The notes beneath the pieces were generated by a model that ran no database searches, was not told the DNA's origin, and saw only the letters and a list, made by a program, of their open reading frames with translations. Position numbers and translations under genes: made by a program. From the NCBI RefSeq assembly GCF_001540865.1, contig NC_033632.1:11148557-11212556 (forward strand): a DNA stretch of 64,000 bases, read 5' to 3'. Source of the DNA: Ananas comosus. Taxonomy: Eukaryota; Streptophyta; Magnoliopsida; Poales; Bromeliaceae. Below are positions 10,317 through 23,467 of the stretch, piece after piece. Positions within the stretch are counted from its first letter, which is position 1. Every line of letters begins with the position of its first letter.

Positions 10317-13300
10317 ATGGACGGCCGGGATCCGCCGGAGCCTCCGCCGCCGCCGCGGCCGCCGCCGGAGGAGGAGGAAGAGGAAGGGCGCCGCTCCGCC
10401 GCGGCGGCGGCGGCGGCGGCGATGGCGAAGGAGGCCGCCGCCCTTTTCCAGGGCCGGCGCTACACGGAGTGCATTGACGTGTTGAAGCAGCTGTTGCTGA
10501 GGAAAGAGGGCGATCCAAAGGTGCGTGTGATCAATTCTACTTTTCTTCTGTTGTCCTTCTTATGTATCCTCTTACGATCTCTTTTGATTTGTGTGATCTC
10601 TGAATCTCGGGGACGTGAATTAGTATTAAAACGAAGAAGTATGAAATTTGGTTCAATTTTGCGTCATAATGGGGTATATATGTAGTGAAATCTATGCTTG
10701 AAGTGATCGCGAAACCATATAATGAGCTTATGAAGTTTGGTGTACTATGATCGATCAAGGTTAAGTTGCTTATATTGTCCTTTCCAAGTTGTACAATCTT
10801 CGCCATTATTCTCTGATCCGGTGGTCGGTATGAGTATGTCTACTTCATCCTTCTTTCCTACTTGATTGTGGTTATGAAGAACGGAAGTGGCTAAGTATTT
10901 GCTTTTAAACAAAAGATCTTTGAATTTTGGTTTATTGAGGTTCAAGTTCGAATTTGTTTGGAACAGCTAGTCATTTCGTGGACTTTATGTTTGACTTGCT
11001 CATCAATATACAATATCAAGTTTTGTATGTCAGTATGTCCATACGCAGCAAACATAAGTTGCTTCTATTATCATTTCCAAGTTGTACAACCTTTGTGGTA
11101 TCGTCATTTCCATGGATAGAATAATTGACTGTTTCTTCACCAATTTGATGCTTTCCTATGCTTTGAAGAACTCAACTTTTGAGCTCAAACAATATTTTGT
11201 AGATCGATCATGTTGGTCATGTCAAACAATTATGAGCATATTGTACAGCCTAATTTCTAGTAAATTAGGTTCTTTTTTAACTTCTTTTTCATGTATTGTA
11301 ACCTTTTGATTATCTCAGGATCTTTTTTTTATCGTTTAATTTGCTTGATTACACCTTAGGTTCAGCTGCATGTCATGTGCTCTGTTTCTCTTTTTACTAT
11401 GCTATTCATGAGGAATCTTCTTCCTCCTGTTAATTTGATAAATTCCCCTTTTTATCATTTTTTTTTCGTTGCAAGTGTTTGAATAATACATCATTCATGA
11501 AAACATGATTTGAAATAAGCACTGTTAGCATGCACAATAAATTATATTAGTGTTGGAATTTAATCAGAACATGATTATAAAACTGTGCTATAATCCGCAG
11601 GCAATGCTAGTTGTGCTGTACATCTCTCACTGCAATAATAATGATAGCTGGTTCTTCACAAATTTTCATACATATAATAGCATGTAGTTATTCTTGGAGA
11701 TGACTTATAAATAGAAAGAAGAATTACAAATAATTAAACTTATTGTGGCCTTTTATGTGAACTTTATTTGATAGGTACAGTGTTATGAGCCTGAAACTGG
11801 GTTTATCAAAGTGTTGTTTTGATTGTTTTGTTTTGTGGTTTTAGTTGATCTGCTGATAATTTTTCAGGTCCTTCACAACATAGCTGTTGCAGAGTACTTC
11901 CGGGATGGTTGCCCTGATCCAAAAAAGCTACTTGATGTGCTTGAGAAGGTTAAGGTGAGATATAGTTACTTATCTTTGTATTTTTTTTTTTTAATATGTT
12001 CATGCTTTTTGATAGGATCTAAGGATACACCACCCTTTTGTTCTCCTTGTTGTTGTGCAATAATTGTGCCTCACTGTTTTTTGTGACAGAACTTCTGAAA
12101 AATACTAATTGAATGGGGTTTTATATCATCAGAACCTCATGCCATCATGTGTTTGGCATATTTATGTACACTTCCATTATATTTCGTGATGTTTGAATAA
12201 TTTTTTACTTTTCATCTTTATGCAACAATTGATTGTTATGTAAGAGATAAGGTAGCAGGATTTAGTAATTATATCATTGTATTGTTATTTGTTCATTGAC
12301 CTTCGAGCGAAGAAAATGTGATTTTAGAATATACTATGCAGAATATATACTTTAAGAGAAAAAGTTTTATTTGAGACAAAAGAATTTGAGATCTTTCTGT
12401 AAATGATTAGAAGCACAGATGATCTAGTAGGTATTATAGCTTTTGATCTTATGGTTGCTTGAAAATCTGAAATACAAATAAGTAACGAAATATCTCTTGC
12501 ATTATTTCTATAGTTAGCACCTGAATTTTCCAGACTGAACTGCTTAACTGCTGCCTAGAAGAGTGAATTCCGCATCTAATCTTCCTAAGAGCAGTTGAAT
12601 GATCTTATTCAACTTTACAGCTCAAGCTAACCAAAATTACCAGGTGATGGCTTATATTCTTTATTAAACCTGTAACAACACCAGAATTATTCAGCATGGA
12701 AGAAGATTACGGACGATGACATCTATTGTTTTAACTAGCCATCCAGCCATTTAATCTTTCATTCTAATTTGGCAAAGAGTTGAAACCTATGACCTTTTAG
12801 CTTTCAGTATCTCTTTGCCTCACTTTTACAGTACTTATAATGTCTGGTAACTTAAATGTGATTAGATCTCCTATAAAACAATGTAGATGATTGTACTGGA
12901 TTCCCTTTTGCTAAATTATTTGTATTAGGTTGTGTGTTATCTCTTAAAACTTGCACCTTTTTAGCTTATTTATGAATTGTGTATCTTGTTTTCTTCTAAT
13001 AATTTTTCTTTCTTGATGACGTCATGTCTAAAATAATAGAAAAGAAGCGAAGAACTTGCTCGTGTATCTGGAGAACATACTGAAGCCGTTAAAAGTCTCG
13101 GAAGCAATGGTACTGTCCAGTGCGCAGAGGTGTTTGACACATCCATTATGACTTTCAACACTGTATGATTTTCACCTTTCATCCGTATTAACTTCAAAGC
13201 TTGTAATTAAAAAGAAGTTGCATAGGGACTTTTTTGTCTAATTACTTAATGCTGCATGTGCAGGCTGTAATCCTTTATCATCTACATGATTATGCACATG

Positions 13301-16300
13301 CATTATCAGTTCTTGAGCCATTGTTCCAGAATATTGGACCTATCGAAGAGGTATTGTGCATTCTTTTAATTCTTTTTACCTTGCCTACCATTTTTTTTTT
13401 CTTTCTCTCACAGGCTATGGGTGTTATGCAGACAACCGCTTTTCATATATGCCTTCTCTTACTGGATACTGCTTTGTCTTCGCAAGATGCAAAAAAAGCA
13501 TTAGTAAGTTAATACTTTGTTGTGTCCTGGTTAGTTAAAACTAAGCTCTACCATTTATGTCATCTTTTTTGATGCCATATGCCTATGCTCAACTTACCAA
13601 CAGTAGCATTATAAGATAATTTCTCTATATATTTTCTTTTCCTTTGTTGTTTTTACTTGTGCTTTTGTATATTTCATTGATCTCAACTTTTTAATCGAGT
13701 GCCACAAGGTCAAATTTCTGAATGAATCTACATGTGAATTTAGTTTATTATTGTTATGTGGATCTTTTTTTCATGCTTTACTGAAACTCTTTGATCAGTA
13801 CTATAGGGAAGCGTCAATGCGGAATTTAAGTTTTTTATAATTTCTTCTTTTAGTGTACCAGGTAGCAAACTTTGCTATCACTAAAATTTGATCTCAAAAA
13901 CTTGGAGTTGAGAGGTTTCTTGTTGAATATAACATTCAAGCAAGGATTATAGATTCTAGGCTGATGGGTTGCTAACAAAAGCTTTGGATTTAAAATCTAT
14001 TTTAAGTTCCTTTGCAAGTTCTAGTTGTTTTTTCCTTCACAGTACCTTCAGGTAGCTGCAAAAGGAATAGAGCACAAGATATATGAAGGCCTTTGGCCTG
14101 TAAGGCTTTCCCCTTGTATATTTTGTATGTCACGCCTCGGGTTTCAGCTCCATCCGGGCGCCCCAACAGATCTGCCGCATACACAGGAAGCTTGTGTACA
14201 CAAAGCGATAGAAGCACCTGTAAACAGTATAAGAACAATTACTAGAGAATAACAGAGCTACGAAAAATAGAAATAAATAGTCACTTGTATATACTTCTAT
14301 ACTAGGTAGGGTTGCGCCCTCGAGCGCCGCTTCGGATTTTGGCTTTCTTGCGTTGATGTCGTAGCTGACCTTGTGGGCGTTCTATTTAGGCCGGCCACCC
14401 CCATAGGTGGTGCGCGGAGTAGCTTAGGCACAAGCTGGACTGGCCAGTTGGCGGTCCCTTTGGATTGAGTCAGTTGTGACTGTTTCTTAACTAGTGATGC
14501 ATATATACACAGAGAGCATGACATGAATAGTGGTAGTGTTGTGGCATATTAGCTGTAGAGTTTTTTCCAGCTTACCATATTATTCTACCTACCGACTATA
14601 CTTTCTAGTGTGTAGACGTAGTGGGTAAGGCTGTTTACAGGTGATAAATGCAAGTGTTGGAGGACAGAGGGTAGGCCGTCTACATTGTAGGTGATAAATG
14701 CAAGTATTGGAGGACAGAGGGCAGGCCGTCTACATTGTAGGTGATAAATGCAAGTATTGGAGGACAGAGGGGAAGGAAGGTTCTAAAATGGAGTGATAGA
14801 TACTAAATATTAACGGAACCGCCAGCAAACACCAATGTAGTTTTGGTAAGAGAGGAAGAATTACACATTATATGACCAAGGAAGAAAAGCATAGGGATGT
14901 ATCTTACTTTCATGGTAAATGTTTAAATCCTTATAACCCGTGGGTCCTCAAAAGCTGTAGAGTTGCCACAGAAAAGATGCCCCTCACTTAAGAGGACCAT
15001 ATTGTCATATGGAGGAGAATGAAATTCTCCTGCCTTTTATCCAGTTACAAAGGAAGCCGTATTATTGGAGGCATGCAATGGCTTCTTAAGCTCTTTAGGG
15101 ATGTTATTCTTTCCTGAGAATTGAATATTTCCATATGTCCAATGTTGCTTTCTCTTTTACTAGGCTACTAGTTTATATTCTTCTGTCTGAATGCATATTC
15201 TATTTGTCCAATATTGTTCTCTTTTGAGACTGTCCTTAGAACTGTTCTAAAGGCTGCATGGGATTGGATGTAAGAAATAGTATTTCTCATATTCAATACT
15301 AGCTTGAAAACACAGTTCATTTAAAAAGTACACATTGAAAACTCACACCTTGGTTGATCGCTTGATGCAAGCCTCATAATCGATATGAGTTTAGCTTCAT
15401 ACTGGAATAACCAAAATATTTCTCTCTGTTCAACTTAAATTCATGCATTCAGATCTCAGAATCACATGGACATAAACAGTTATTCTGGGCTATTATTTTA
15501 ATTAAACTCTCCAAAATAAGTTGTTGCATCAGGTTCCTTTACAGAATAACTTTCAAAGTTATTACACAGATGAATTCTCTTTTTTTGCTACTATCTCTAG
15601 TTATTTTGTCTCTTGCTAAGATGTCATTTTCCTTGATTTACAGGATATAATTCAATACCTAGAAAAATTTTTCGGAATTGGTAGCATGACAACCCAAAAT
15701 GACAATGGAAGTGCAACTCAGCATCAATCTCTGAACCTGGTGAGAAGTCCTTTAAGAGGTAATAATAGTTCTGCACCAGATGCCTCTGCTTTGGATTCTA
15801 TTACTCCTGAGAACCCTACTATCGGAAATTTATCTGATGATGCATTGGAGTACGAGACCTTATACTCAACATTGGACAGTGGAGGCCATCAGAAATTGGA
15901 AAGGCCTTTTTCAAATGATCTGTCAAAGCCATCTTCTGATTCAGCTTCTACAACAGCCGATCTGAAATTAAAATTACAACTTTTCAAAGTTCGGCTTCTG
16001 CTTCTCACTAGGAACCTAAAGGTCGCAAAGCGCGAGCTTAAGCTCTCTATGAACATGGCTCGTGGCAGAGATTCATCAACGGAGCTCCTTTTAAAGTCTC
16101 AGTTAGAATACGCTCGTGGCAACCATCGGAAAGCTATAAAATTATTGGAGGCTCCTAATAATAGAACAGAACCAGCAATGGCTACTATTTTCAATAACAA
16201 TTTAGGGTGCATTTATCACCAGCAAAGATCACACCATATATCGAGCTGGTTCTTTAGCAAAGCACTGAGGAACTGCTTATCATTTCGTTTAGAGAAGCCT

Positions 16301-17503
16301 ATGAATCTTGTTACCTTTTCTAAGGATAAATCCCGTCTCATTTCATATAACTGCGGTCTTGAGAATTTAGCTTGTGGGAAGCCACTTCTCGCAGCCTCTT
16401 GCTTTCGAGAAGTGCTTCCGCTGTTCTACAACCAGCCACTTTTCTGGCTCCGATTTGCAGAATGCTCTCTACTAGCACTGAAGATGGGGCTTTTAAGTTC
16501 AGCCGGGGCTTCTTCAGGTGATGAAGAGGTTAAAGTTCTTGTGGTAGGTTCAGGTAAATGGCGGCAAGTAGTTATCAATCCTTTGAGCTCAAGAAAAAAC
16601 CGTTCTGATTCTACTGAGAAAAACCGGGGCTGGATCTCACTTCCATATGCTCGCCAGTGTCTGTGTAATGCTCTATTATTACTTGATAGTTTTGAAAAGG
16701 AAACGGCAAAAGACAGTACTTTAGATTCTACATCAGAAGCTAATTCAAATGCTAAGACAGATTCGAAAGCATCAAACACAACATCAACACCCACAACAGC
16801 CAATTCAAATGGCGATCCTAAGGGAGGTCTGTTAAATTCAAATGCCGCTTTACAGAGCTCTGTTGCGTTATATGAAGAGTTTCGTCAGAAAGAAAATTAC
16901 TATGTAAAGCAGGCCGTGCTAGGAGACCTAGCATATATTGAGTTGTGCTTAGAGAACCCCGTAAAAGCACTTTCTGCTGCAAAATCACTTCAGGATCTTC
17001 CATACTGCTCCAGAATCTATATTTTCCTCTCCCATGTGTACGCAGCAGAAGCACTTTGCCAGCTTAACCGGCCGAAAGAAGCTGCAGAGCAACTTTCAAC
17101 TTATATCATTGATGATGGGAAAGATGTCAAATTACCATATCAAGATGAAGACCTAGAAAACTGCTTCCTTGAGAAGCTCGGAGAAAGAGAGGATTCGAAT
17201 GGTCTAGAAGTTTTCAGAAAAAGCCAAGAGGGCTTACAAGATCTAGGGTTTCTGAAGCCTGAGGAGGCTCGTGGGGTGCTCTATGTGAATTTTGCCACCA
17301 TGTTTGCATTGCAGGGAGATCTCGAGCGGGCTAGCTTTTTTGCAAAGCAGGGGCTTGTCTCCTTGTCTGATAATCCGAAAGTGCTTCTCACATCTATCTA
17401 CGTGGACCTTCTACAGGGAAAAGCACATGAGGCTCTTGCAAAGTTGAGGCAGTGGAGACATGTGACGTTTGTCCGACAAAGCAGTTCAACGGTGAGCAGC
17501 TAA
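10317..17503 (+). CDS. CNOT10: CCR4-NOT transcription complex subunit 10 (CNOT10)
   Basis: Subunit of the CCR4-NOT deadenylase, which shortens mRNA poly(A) tails. In animals CNOT10 pairs with CNOT11 on the N-terminal part of NOT1. Six coding exons keep frame: 10317-10520, 11868-11954, 13040-13162, 13264-13350, 13414-13503 and 15644-17503, giving 816 residues. The start is the ATG opening a GC-rich first exon with Pro-, Glu- and Ala-rich runs before MAKEAAALFQGRRYTECI. TPR-like helices occur near residues 45-70, 136-160 (FNTAVILYHLHDYAHAL), 380-410 (NNLGCIYHQQRSHHIS), 626-650 and 739-768 (YVNFATMFALQGDLERA). A Ser/Thr/Asn-rich linker lies near residues 545-585. The last exon holds three quarters of the coding sequence. 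Intron 5 (13504-15643) carries an LTR fragment and a 50-bp tandem repeat. The family call is firm; exon borders are hand-made. Confidence 0.9.
14128..14684 (+). mobile_element. LTR fragment or short solo LTR in CNOT10 intron 5
   Basis: It starts TGTCACGCCTCGGG and for about 120 bp follows the 5' end of the solo LTR at 4275, including ATCTGCCG, AGCGATAGAAG and CACCTGTAA. A possible right end is CTACA at 14680-14684, and TTGTA flanks both sides (14123-14127, 14685-14689). The right border lies inside a tandem repeat, so the end and the target duplication are uncertain. Confidence 0.55.
14641..14770 (+). repeat. 50-bp tandem repeat, 2.6 copies
   Basis: Units begin GTGATAAATGCAAGTATTGG at 14641, 14691 and 14741 (the last is only 30 bp). 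Each full unit ends CCGTCTACATTGTAG. The units are nearly identical, which suggests recent duplication. It lies in CNOT10 intron 5. Confidence 0.95.
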
Positions 17504-18265
17504 AGTTGTGGCCAGGTGAAATGAATTCGTATTGATGGAATGCGGTTGATCCAAGTTCAACCCCAAATCCTAGGGTTTTTGTGTACCATACAGAAACAAT
17601 GGGTCTTGGAATAAGCTTTATTGAAACAAATCTATTGGCCCGGTGTTGGCGCAAATTGAAGCCTTTGAGAAAGATCATTGATTCGAGAAAATGGATGCAA
17701 AAACTACCTACAGACAAAAGAGAGGGCTGGATTAAAGCCATGTAAGTCTGTCTCTTAATCAAATCATTTTAGAGATATTCTGTTTAATTCAAGTTGATAA
17801 TTGACTTTTTTCTTTACCTAGTTCTAACAGATGATAGAATTTTTCTGTTAGGAGAAAAACAGTAGAAGGTCAAGGTAGGGGAGATCCCTCTTGAAAGTGT
17901 TGTAGGAACATAAAATCGTTGTCTAGGTGTTGTTTGAATGAAAGATTAGGTTCTGGTAGAGTGAAAAAAAATTAGGCAGGTTGTTGTGAAGGTGAAAAAA
18001 AAAAAATTATTTCAATACTATCATGTGCTGATGTCTTTCGTAAATGGGTGAAAACTGTTCTTTCATTTTGTCTGGCCATTTGTACTTACAATTTACGGTT
18101 ACTATGTTTCTTATCAAAATTCTCACACGAGGGCCATGCATATTATTCTTATTCTTTACAATCTCTCTCTCTCTCTCTCTCTTTGTATGTGTGTGTTACA
18201 TACATCAGCTTTTTACCTGTCTTCTGATGTTTTTTGTTCAGGTAAAGATGTATAACTAGAATCCT
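17504..18265. other. 3' flank of CNOT10
   Basis: Presumed 3' UTR and downstream spacer of CNOT10. It contains a CT tract (18163-18183) followed by TG dinucleotides. No gene was seen, and the polyadenylation site cannot be placed with confidence. Confidence 0.4.
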
Positions 18266-18825
18266 GCTAATACTCTTAAGAGTATGATCGTTTCGTACTT
18301 ATAATTTATTTTCAATGGTAGAGGTCCCAAATCGACAATCCATACCGTTAAACATGAGTATAGATATTTAAATTTTTTAGAAATCAAATTTCTAGAATTT
18401 TTTTTTGACATCATTTATCTTACGATCAAGAGGCTTCGAAATTGACAATTTTTTCGGCATGTATAGGATGTTTTCTCATTCAACCGTGTGAAACAATCAG
18501 AATAGGTTGAAATTTTAGTAGTAAGTTTTATTCACTATAGATCAATTTTATTCACTACAGAATTGGTTGAAATTTCAGTAATTCCGATTTTGAACTAAAA
18601 AAAAGTTGATCCTCAATTTTTAGAATGTCGTTTGATTTTGACCGTTTATTTTATATCCGCTTGATATACTTAACAATAGTTTAAAAAATCATGAAATTCA
18701 GTTTCTAGCCACTTCAAATGTATTAAATAATGTTTAACGGTATGGATCGTTGATTTAGCAGTACTATTATTGAAAACGACTAATAAGTACGAAGAGTCTT
18801 CGTACTTATTGTAGCATCATCTTAT
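18266..18825. mobile_element. Palindromic MITE with long inverted ends
   Basis: The left end reads CTCTTAAGAGTATGATCG...TCGTACTTATAA and leads to CCATACCGTTAAACAT (18340-18355). The right end, reverse-complemented, has TTCGTACTTATTAG and the same CCATACCGTTAAACAT. The arms are about 90-120 bp and imperfect. The CCGTTAAACAT core is shared with the TA-flanked MITEs at 22288, 22876 and 26363. Confidence 0.65.
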
Positions 18826-20301
18826 AAAGATTATCCAAACTGTAGGTCATTCGCAAATAGCTACCCGCACTATAAAAGTTTGCATTTTAAGGCCATAATC
18901 ATTCTGATGTTATCATTTCATTTCCTCCAATTGCCACTTATAAATTCAAAACTTATGCCCTACACCCACTGCATCCACATGCCCATATGTTGCTCTGCAT
19001 CTATCCTTCGTCTTACCTCTCTATGCCCTGTTTGGATGTATAGACATTTTATTTCGCATATCTCTTTGATTTACCCAGTAAATTTGTAGTATTTTGATAG
19101 ACGAGTGTAATTAAATGGCTAGAAGGGGATACCATATTCGGCCTTCAAGTCATTTTTTTAGGAATAAAATAACTCACCTCGTCGGTCAAAAATGCTTTTT
19201 CTGCCAAAGCATAAATATCACGACCTTTCAGGAAGCAAATTTTCGTACCAAATTAAAGTTGTACTTAGATAACTTATTCTGATGTCGGAACAAGGCCTTA
19301 TTCGACATTGCACATCTTGTTGCAAACATTACTGAAATTTTGTATCATTTAGTACTGGGGTATGGAGATGGGATGGAAGTGATGGCATGAATGTGAGATT
19401 ACTGCATCTGTTTAGGCTGTAGTTTCTGTAGCTATTCGGAATATTGTTAGTAGATGCTCGAATTTTGAAGTTTATACATTTGCAAATTTTTACCTTTTAT
19501 CTATCTAACTGGGTGTGTGTTAAAAGGTAAAAATGTGTGGACCTTTTGAAGTATTTGTCCCTCAACTTTTACTTCTTTGAATAGCAACACCCTCAACTTC
19601 TTTTTTCTTTTTTTTTCTTTTTAACTTATTTTAATGACTTAAGCAGTTATTAAATGTAATAGTAACTCATCCTAATGACACTAATAATTCGTTGAATCCA
19701 AATTGCTGGTTCAAAATGCTTAAGCTTAGTTATTTATTGTGCCGTTTTTTGTGCCCTCTATTCATGTATGCATTCATATGCCGCGTCTTCATGTACCGTT
19801 CATTTTATTTGATCGTTCAATCTCTACCATCAAAAAGTTGCCAGTTTTTTTTTTCCCATTTTAGAATTGGAATCCTGGATTACAAACATAAGATGATGCC
19901 TCCAGGATAGATCAAGATGTGGTGCATGGTCCTGCTGCAGGTAAAAACTTTTCTGGATTCGAATTTAACAATTAAAAAGTTTAGTTATTAAAACTAAATT
20001 TTTCAAAAATTAGGTAGTAGGTTGTAGATTCTAATTCACCTCAGCCGAATTTAAGGGCAATTTCTAATACAAAGATCTCTCACAACTTCAAATAATAAAA
20101 AAAAAAAATTAAAAAATAAAAGCTACCAATCCCATCTTCTGTAACAATATATTTTCCTTGACCTATTTTTTGTAGTATAGTTCTTTACAAAAAGTTAAAA
20201 AGCTCATATACCCCTCACTAGTATTCAAAATTTTTAAATTTATTCCTCCATTTGCAAAATAATTTTGTAAACTCCAAATCCCATTAGTAGACCCTATATA
20301 A
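18826..20301. other. Intergenic DNA between CNOT10 and the transporter
   Basis: No coding region or clear repeat boundary was recognised in about 1.5 kb. The composition is AT-rich, with poly-T stretches near 19600 and 19845 and an A-run near 20096. Confidence 0.4.
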
Positions 20302-21167
20302 GGCATTGTTTGGTTGAGGGATAAAGTAGGAATAGACCATTTTATCCCTCTAATTCATCCAAATATTATAAGAGGGAGTGAGTTTATTTAATCCTCCTCT
20401 TAATGGGTTATTTTAGAATAACCCGTTAAGAGGAGGATTTGTTGTTCCACCTTTTTGGTGGAATAACAAATTTTTCTCTTTATACCTCTACTAGTTTAAT
20501 AATAAAATATTATTAATTAATATATTATATATATTATTTTATTAACTAATTAGCTAAATTAAAAATTAACTAATTTAATAATAAAATATTAGCTAAATTA
20601 ATAATTATTTATTAGTGTGTTTATGCAATAACTAATATCTTTATTGATTAATAAATTAATATTTTTACCAACATAACTAATTAAATAATTAATTAATTAA
20701 TTAATTTACTAATATATTAATTTATTAGCCTAATTTGTTAACTTATTAAATTATTTATAGTTAGATAATTTATTAATTAACAGTACTCATGGTTAATTGA
20801 TTAATGATTAATTAATCTAGTAATTAATGTATTAATTAACATTTATGATTATCTAAAAGTATTCATGATAAATTAATTTTTTAAAATTATAAATTTGAGA
20901 TTTTAAAAATTTAAAATTTAATTTTGATTTTGAAAATTTAAAAGTTTATATTTTAAATTTTAAAATATAAATATAAAATATAAAAATTCTAATTCTAATA
21001 TAAAGAAAATAATAATAATATTATTTTTTATTTGTAACTACCTATTTTAATTCTTTCCATCTTACCTAACCAACCAAACGTAAAATTGATCTAACCCCGC
21101 TTATACCTCAATTTATACCTATCCCCGAAATACTCACTTTTTGCTTATTTTCGAACCAAACGATACC
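20302..21167. mobile_element. Tourist-like MITE, 866 bp
   Basis: Inverted ends GGCATTGTTTGGTTG and GAACCAAACGATACC are flanked by TAA (20299-20301, 21168-21170). The interior is very AT-rich. It contains a near-perfect hairpin at 20382-20431, with AATCCTCCTCTTAA on one arm and TTAAGAGGAGGATT on the other. No transposase frame. Confidence 0.8.
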
Positions 21168-21411
21168 TAAGATATTTTTGAAAAGCAATAAGAGCTTTTT
21201 GGTCCATCCAAAAATATACCCCAAAATGAAAGGTGTTTAGGTGAGATAAAAAAGATATATGAAATGCACCTTAGGAGCGAGATGCGATTACCACCGTCTT
21301 TCTCACTTTAAGATTCGTATAAGTAGATTGGTGTAGGCATTAAGTGGTGATCTCCTTCCACTGAGGTGCATACCATATAAATTTTCTCCTTTAAAAAATA
21401 ATATAATTAGA

Positions 21412-21570
21412 GAACTAGGCTGGAATAATATCGATAGTACCTTGCTATTGGTGCTATTAGGTTTTCGACCGCAGTTAAGATGATGTGAGCCCTCTAAAAT
21501 TGAGTGAATTAAAAATTTGATAGCACCAAACGCTTTGGTGCTATCGATAGTATTCCAGTCAAACTCATAA
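21412..21570. mobile_element. Small palindromic MITE (159 bp)
   Basis: The left side GGCTGGAATAATATCGATAG and right side CTATCGATAGTATTCCAG are inverted. Inside, TTGGTGCTATTAGG faces CCAAACGCTTTGGTGC. It shares GGCTGGAATA with 1755, 2402 and 26366, and the TTTTCGACC core with 23518. Confidence 0.7.
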
Positions 21571-22224
21571 TTAGAACCACATAATCACGTCTAGTTACTT
21601 AAAAAAAAAAAAATCAAAACAACTTCTACATAAAAATTAGATGTGCTTAAATTACTCATACACTCATTTCAATTGAGAAATTGAAATGAGAAAGTGTGAC
21701 GCATCTTTTGTTGTAACTATCGCTATCGTATGTAGCATAAATATACGTGTATAATGTATATAGAAAACCCTATATGGAGTACATAACATATAATATGAAG
21801 TTTAAAGTGTTTTGATTTATAGAATATATAGACTATAGAGGAGATGGTATATTTAATATATTATCTACTTTACAACATTTGTATATTGTATATAGTATAT
21901 AGGCATTCTAGAGTATTAACCTAAAATATGTAGCATGAAGAATATTGTATAGGGGTATATAATTTATTGTATTGAGTTTTATAGAATATACCGTTTATTA
22001 CAAAGTGTATAGTAAAATGTGTCTAATTATATAGAATATGGTATAAATTATTTTGTATACACTATATAGAATATACAGTACATAATCCATAATGTATAGT
22101 ATAAAGTGTGTAGTACAGATTGTATACTATATAGTACATAGCATATAGTACATGTTATATAGAGTACGGGTCAGATATTAAATGGATAAGGATACGAAGG
22201 AAATATGAAATATATAGAACGAAA

Positions 22225-22231
<7 letters not shown>
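21571..22231. repeat. Degenerate TATAG/GTATA-rich stretch
   Basis: From about 21720 to 22170 the sequence is built of words such as TATAGAATATA, GTATATAG and TAGTACAT in irregular order, consistent with a decayed minisatellite. No gene. Confidence 0.5.

Positions 22232-22287
<56 letters not shown>
22232..22287 (+). repeat. (TA)n microsatellite
   Basis: About 28 uninterrupted TA units, the left border of the palindromic MITE that follows. Confidence 0.95.
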
Positions 22288-22288
<1 letters not shown>

Positions 22289-22843
22289 TATAGATGAGCT
22301 ATATGCTTTCGAGCGCGGAGCATTCCGTGCTTTCAGCTCGTTTTCGATGTATGCGACCTTTCGAAATCGTCCGATCGGCCTCCGTTAAATTTGATGCTAG
22401 AGTATTTAAAGTACTAGGAAAGTACAATTTTTATGATTTTACGATAATCATTTGCCTAGGTGAACGAGGGGGCTCAAAAATCAACGGCTGAAAATAAAAT
22501 TTACAAAATATAATAATATGGCATTAAATTTAAATCAAAGATATTCTGATCTGTGTTTTATTAGTATAAAGAATTTTCTATCAATAATTTCACGTGATTG
22601 AATATTTCTACACCGTTAAATTTGCAAACGGATTACTACGGCCGATTTGAAATTTTGTTGATTTTTGAGCCCATTCGATCACTAGGCACAATAGATATCG
22701 AAAAATATATATTTATTGTTCTAGGTATTTCCAAAATACTCTAGATCAAGTTTAACGAGCCGATCGACGATTCGAAAGTCACAACATCGAAAATGAGCTG
22801 GAAGCACGGAAGGGTCCGTGCTCCGATAGCATAGTAGCCTCAC
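22288..22843. mobile_element. Palindromic MITE between TA microsatellites
   Basis: About 150-bp inverted arms. Left arm: ATTCCGTGCTTTCAGCTCG, TTTTCGATG, CTTTCGAAATCGTC, GTTAAATTTGATG, TAGAGTATTT. The right arm reverse-complemented gives CTTCCGTGCTTCCAGCTCA, TTTTCGATG, CTTTCGAATCGTC, GTTAAACTTGATC, TAGAGTATTT. (TA)n lies on both sides (22232-22287 and 22844-22875). Noncoding. Confidence 0.75.
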
Positions 22844-22875
22844 TATATATATATATATATATTATATATATATAT

Positions 22876-23400
22876 AGAGTATGGCTAGTATATCTTATGA
22901 GTAGTGGAACCTTACTACTCATAAGTTGTTTTTTTTCGATGAATAGAGCTTCCGAATCGACGATCCTCCATTAAATATGATCTAGAGTATTTGAAACTTC
23001 TAGAGAAAAAATTTCGTAATTTTTCGAAATCATAATAAAGTCCATCAAGGCGGGCATAAATGAACGGTCAAAATCGAACGACGTCCTAAAATGGATGATC
23101 GGGATCTCAATTTAAGATCGAGTTATTGATCTTTATCTAGGTAGTGTATAGAATTTTCATCAATAAATTCAACACTATTCCGATTCTTTTCCACCGTTAA
23201 ACTAGCAAGTATCCCATACGCCGTTAAAATGTCAATTTTGTAAGCTTTTGATCATAAATAAATGATGTCGAAAAATTATGAAATTAATTTCTAGAATTTT
23301 AAATGCTCTAGATCATATTTAACGGAGTGGATCGTCGATCGGAAGTCCATCATCGAAAACAACTTATGAGGTAGTAAGGGTCCACTACTCATAAGATATA
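22876..23400. mobile_element. Second palindromic MITE in the TA-linked chain
   Basis: Inverted arms: CTTATGAGTAGTGGAACC...ACTACTCATAAGTTG at the left, and CAACTTATGAGGTAGTAAGG...CCACTACTCATAAG at the right. Both sides carry the core CCATTAAATATGATC / GATCATATTTAACGG and TCTAGAGTATTT / AAATGCTCTAGA. TA tracts lie at 22841-22875 and 23401-23467. Confidence 0.75.
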
Positions 23401-23467
23401 GTGCCCTATCTATATTATATTATATATATATATATATTATAATTATCTATAATATATATATATATAT

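Noticed and set aside
10222..10518. Minus-strand 98-residue open frame over the CNOT10 first exon
   Set aside because: It is a GC-rich shadow of exon 1, low in complexity and without splice partners.
14041..14103. Possible extra CNOT10 exon after a CAG acceptor (YLQVAAKGIEHKIYEG)
   Set aside because: Exon 5 joins directly to the 15644 exon in frame (KKAL then DIIQYLEKFF). The candidate has no clean donor and runs into the LTR fragment.
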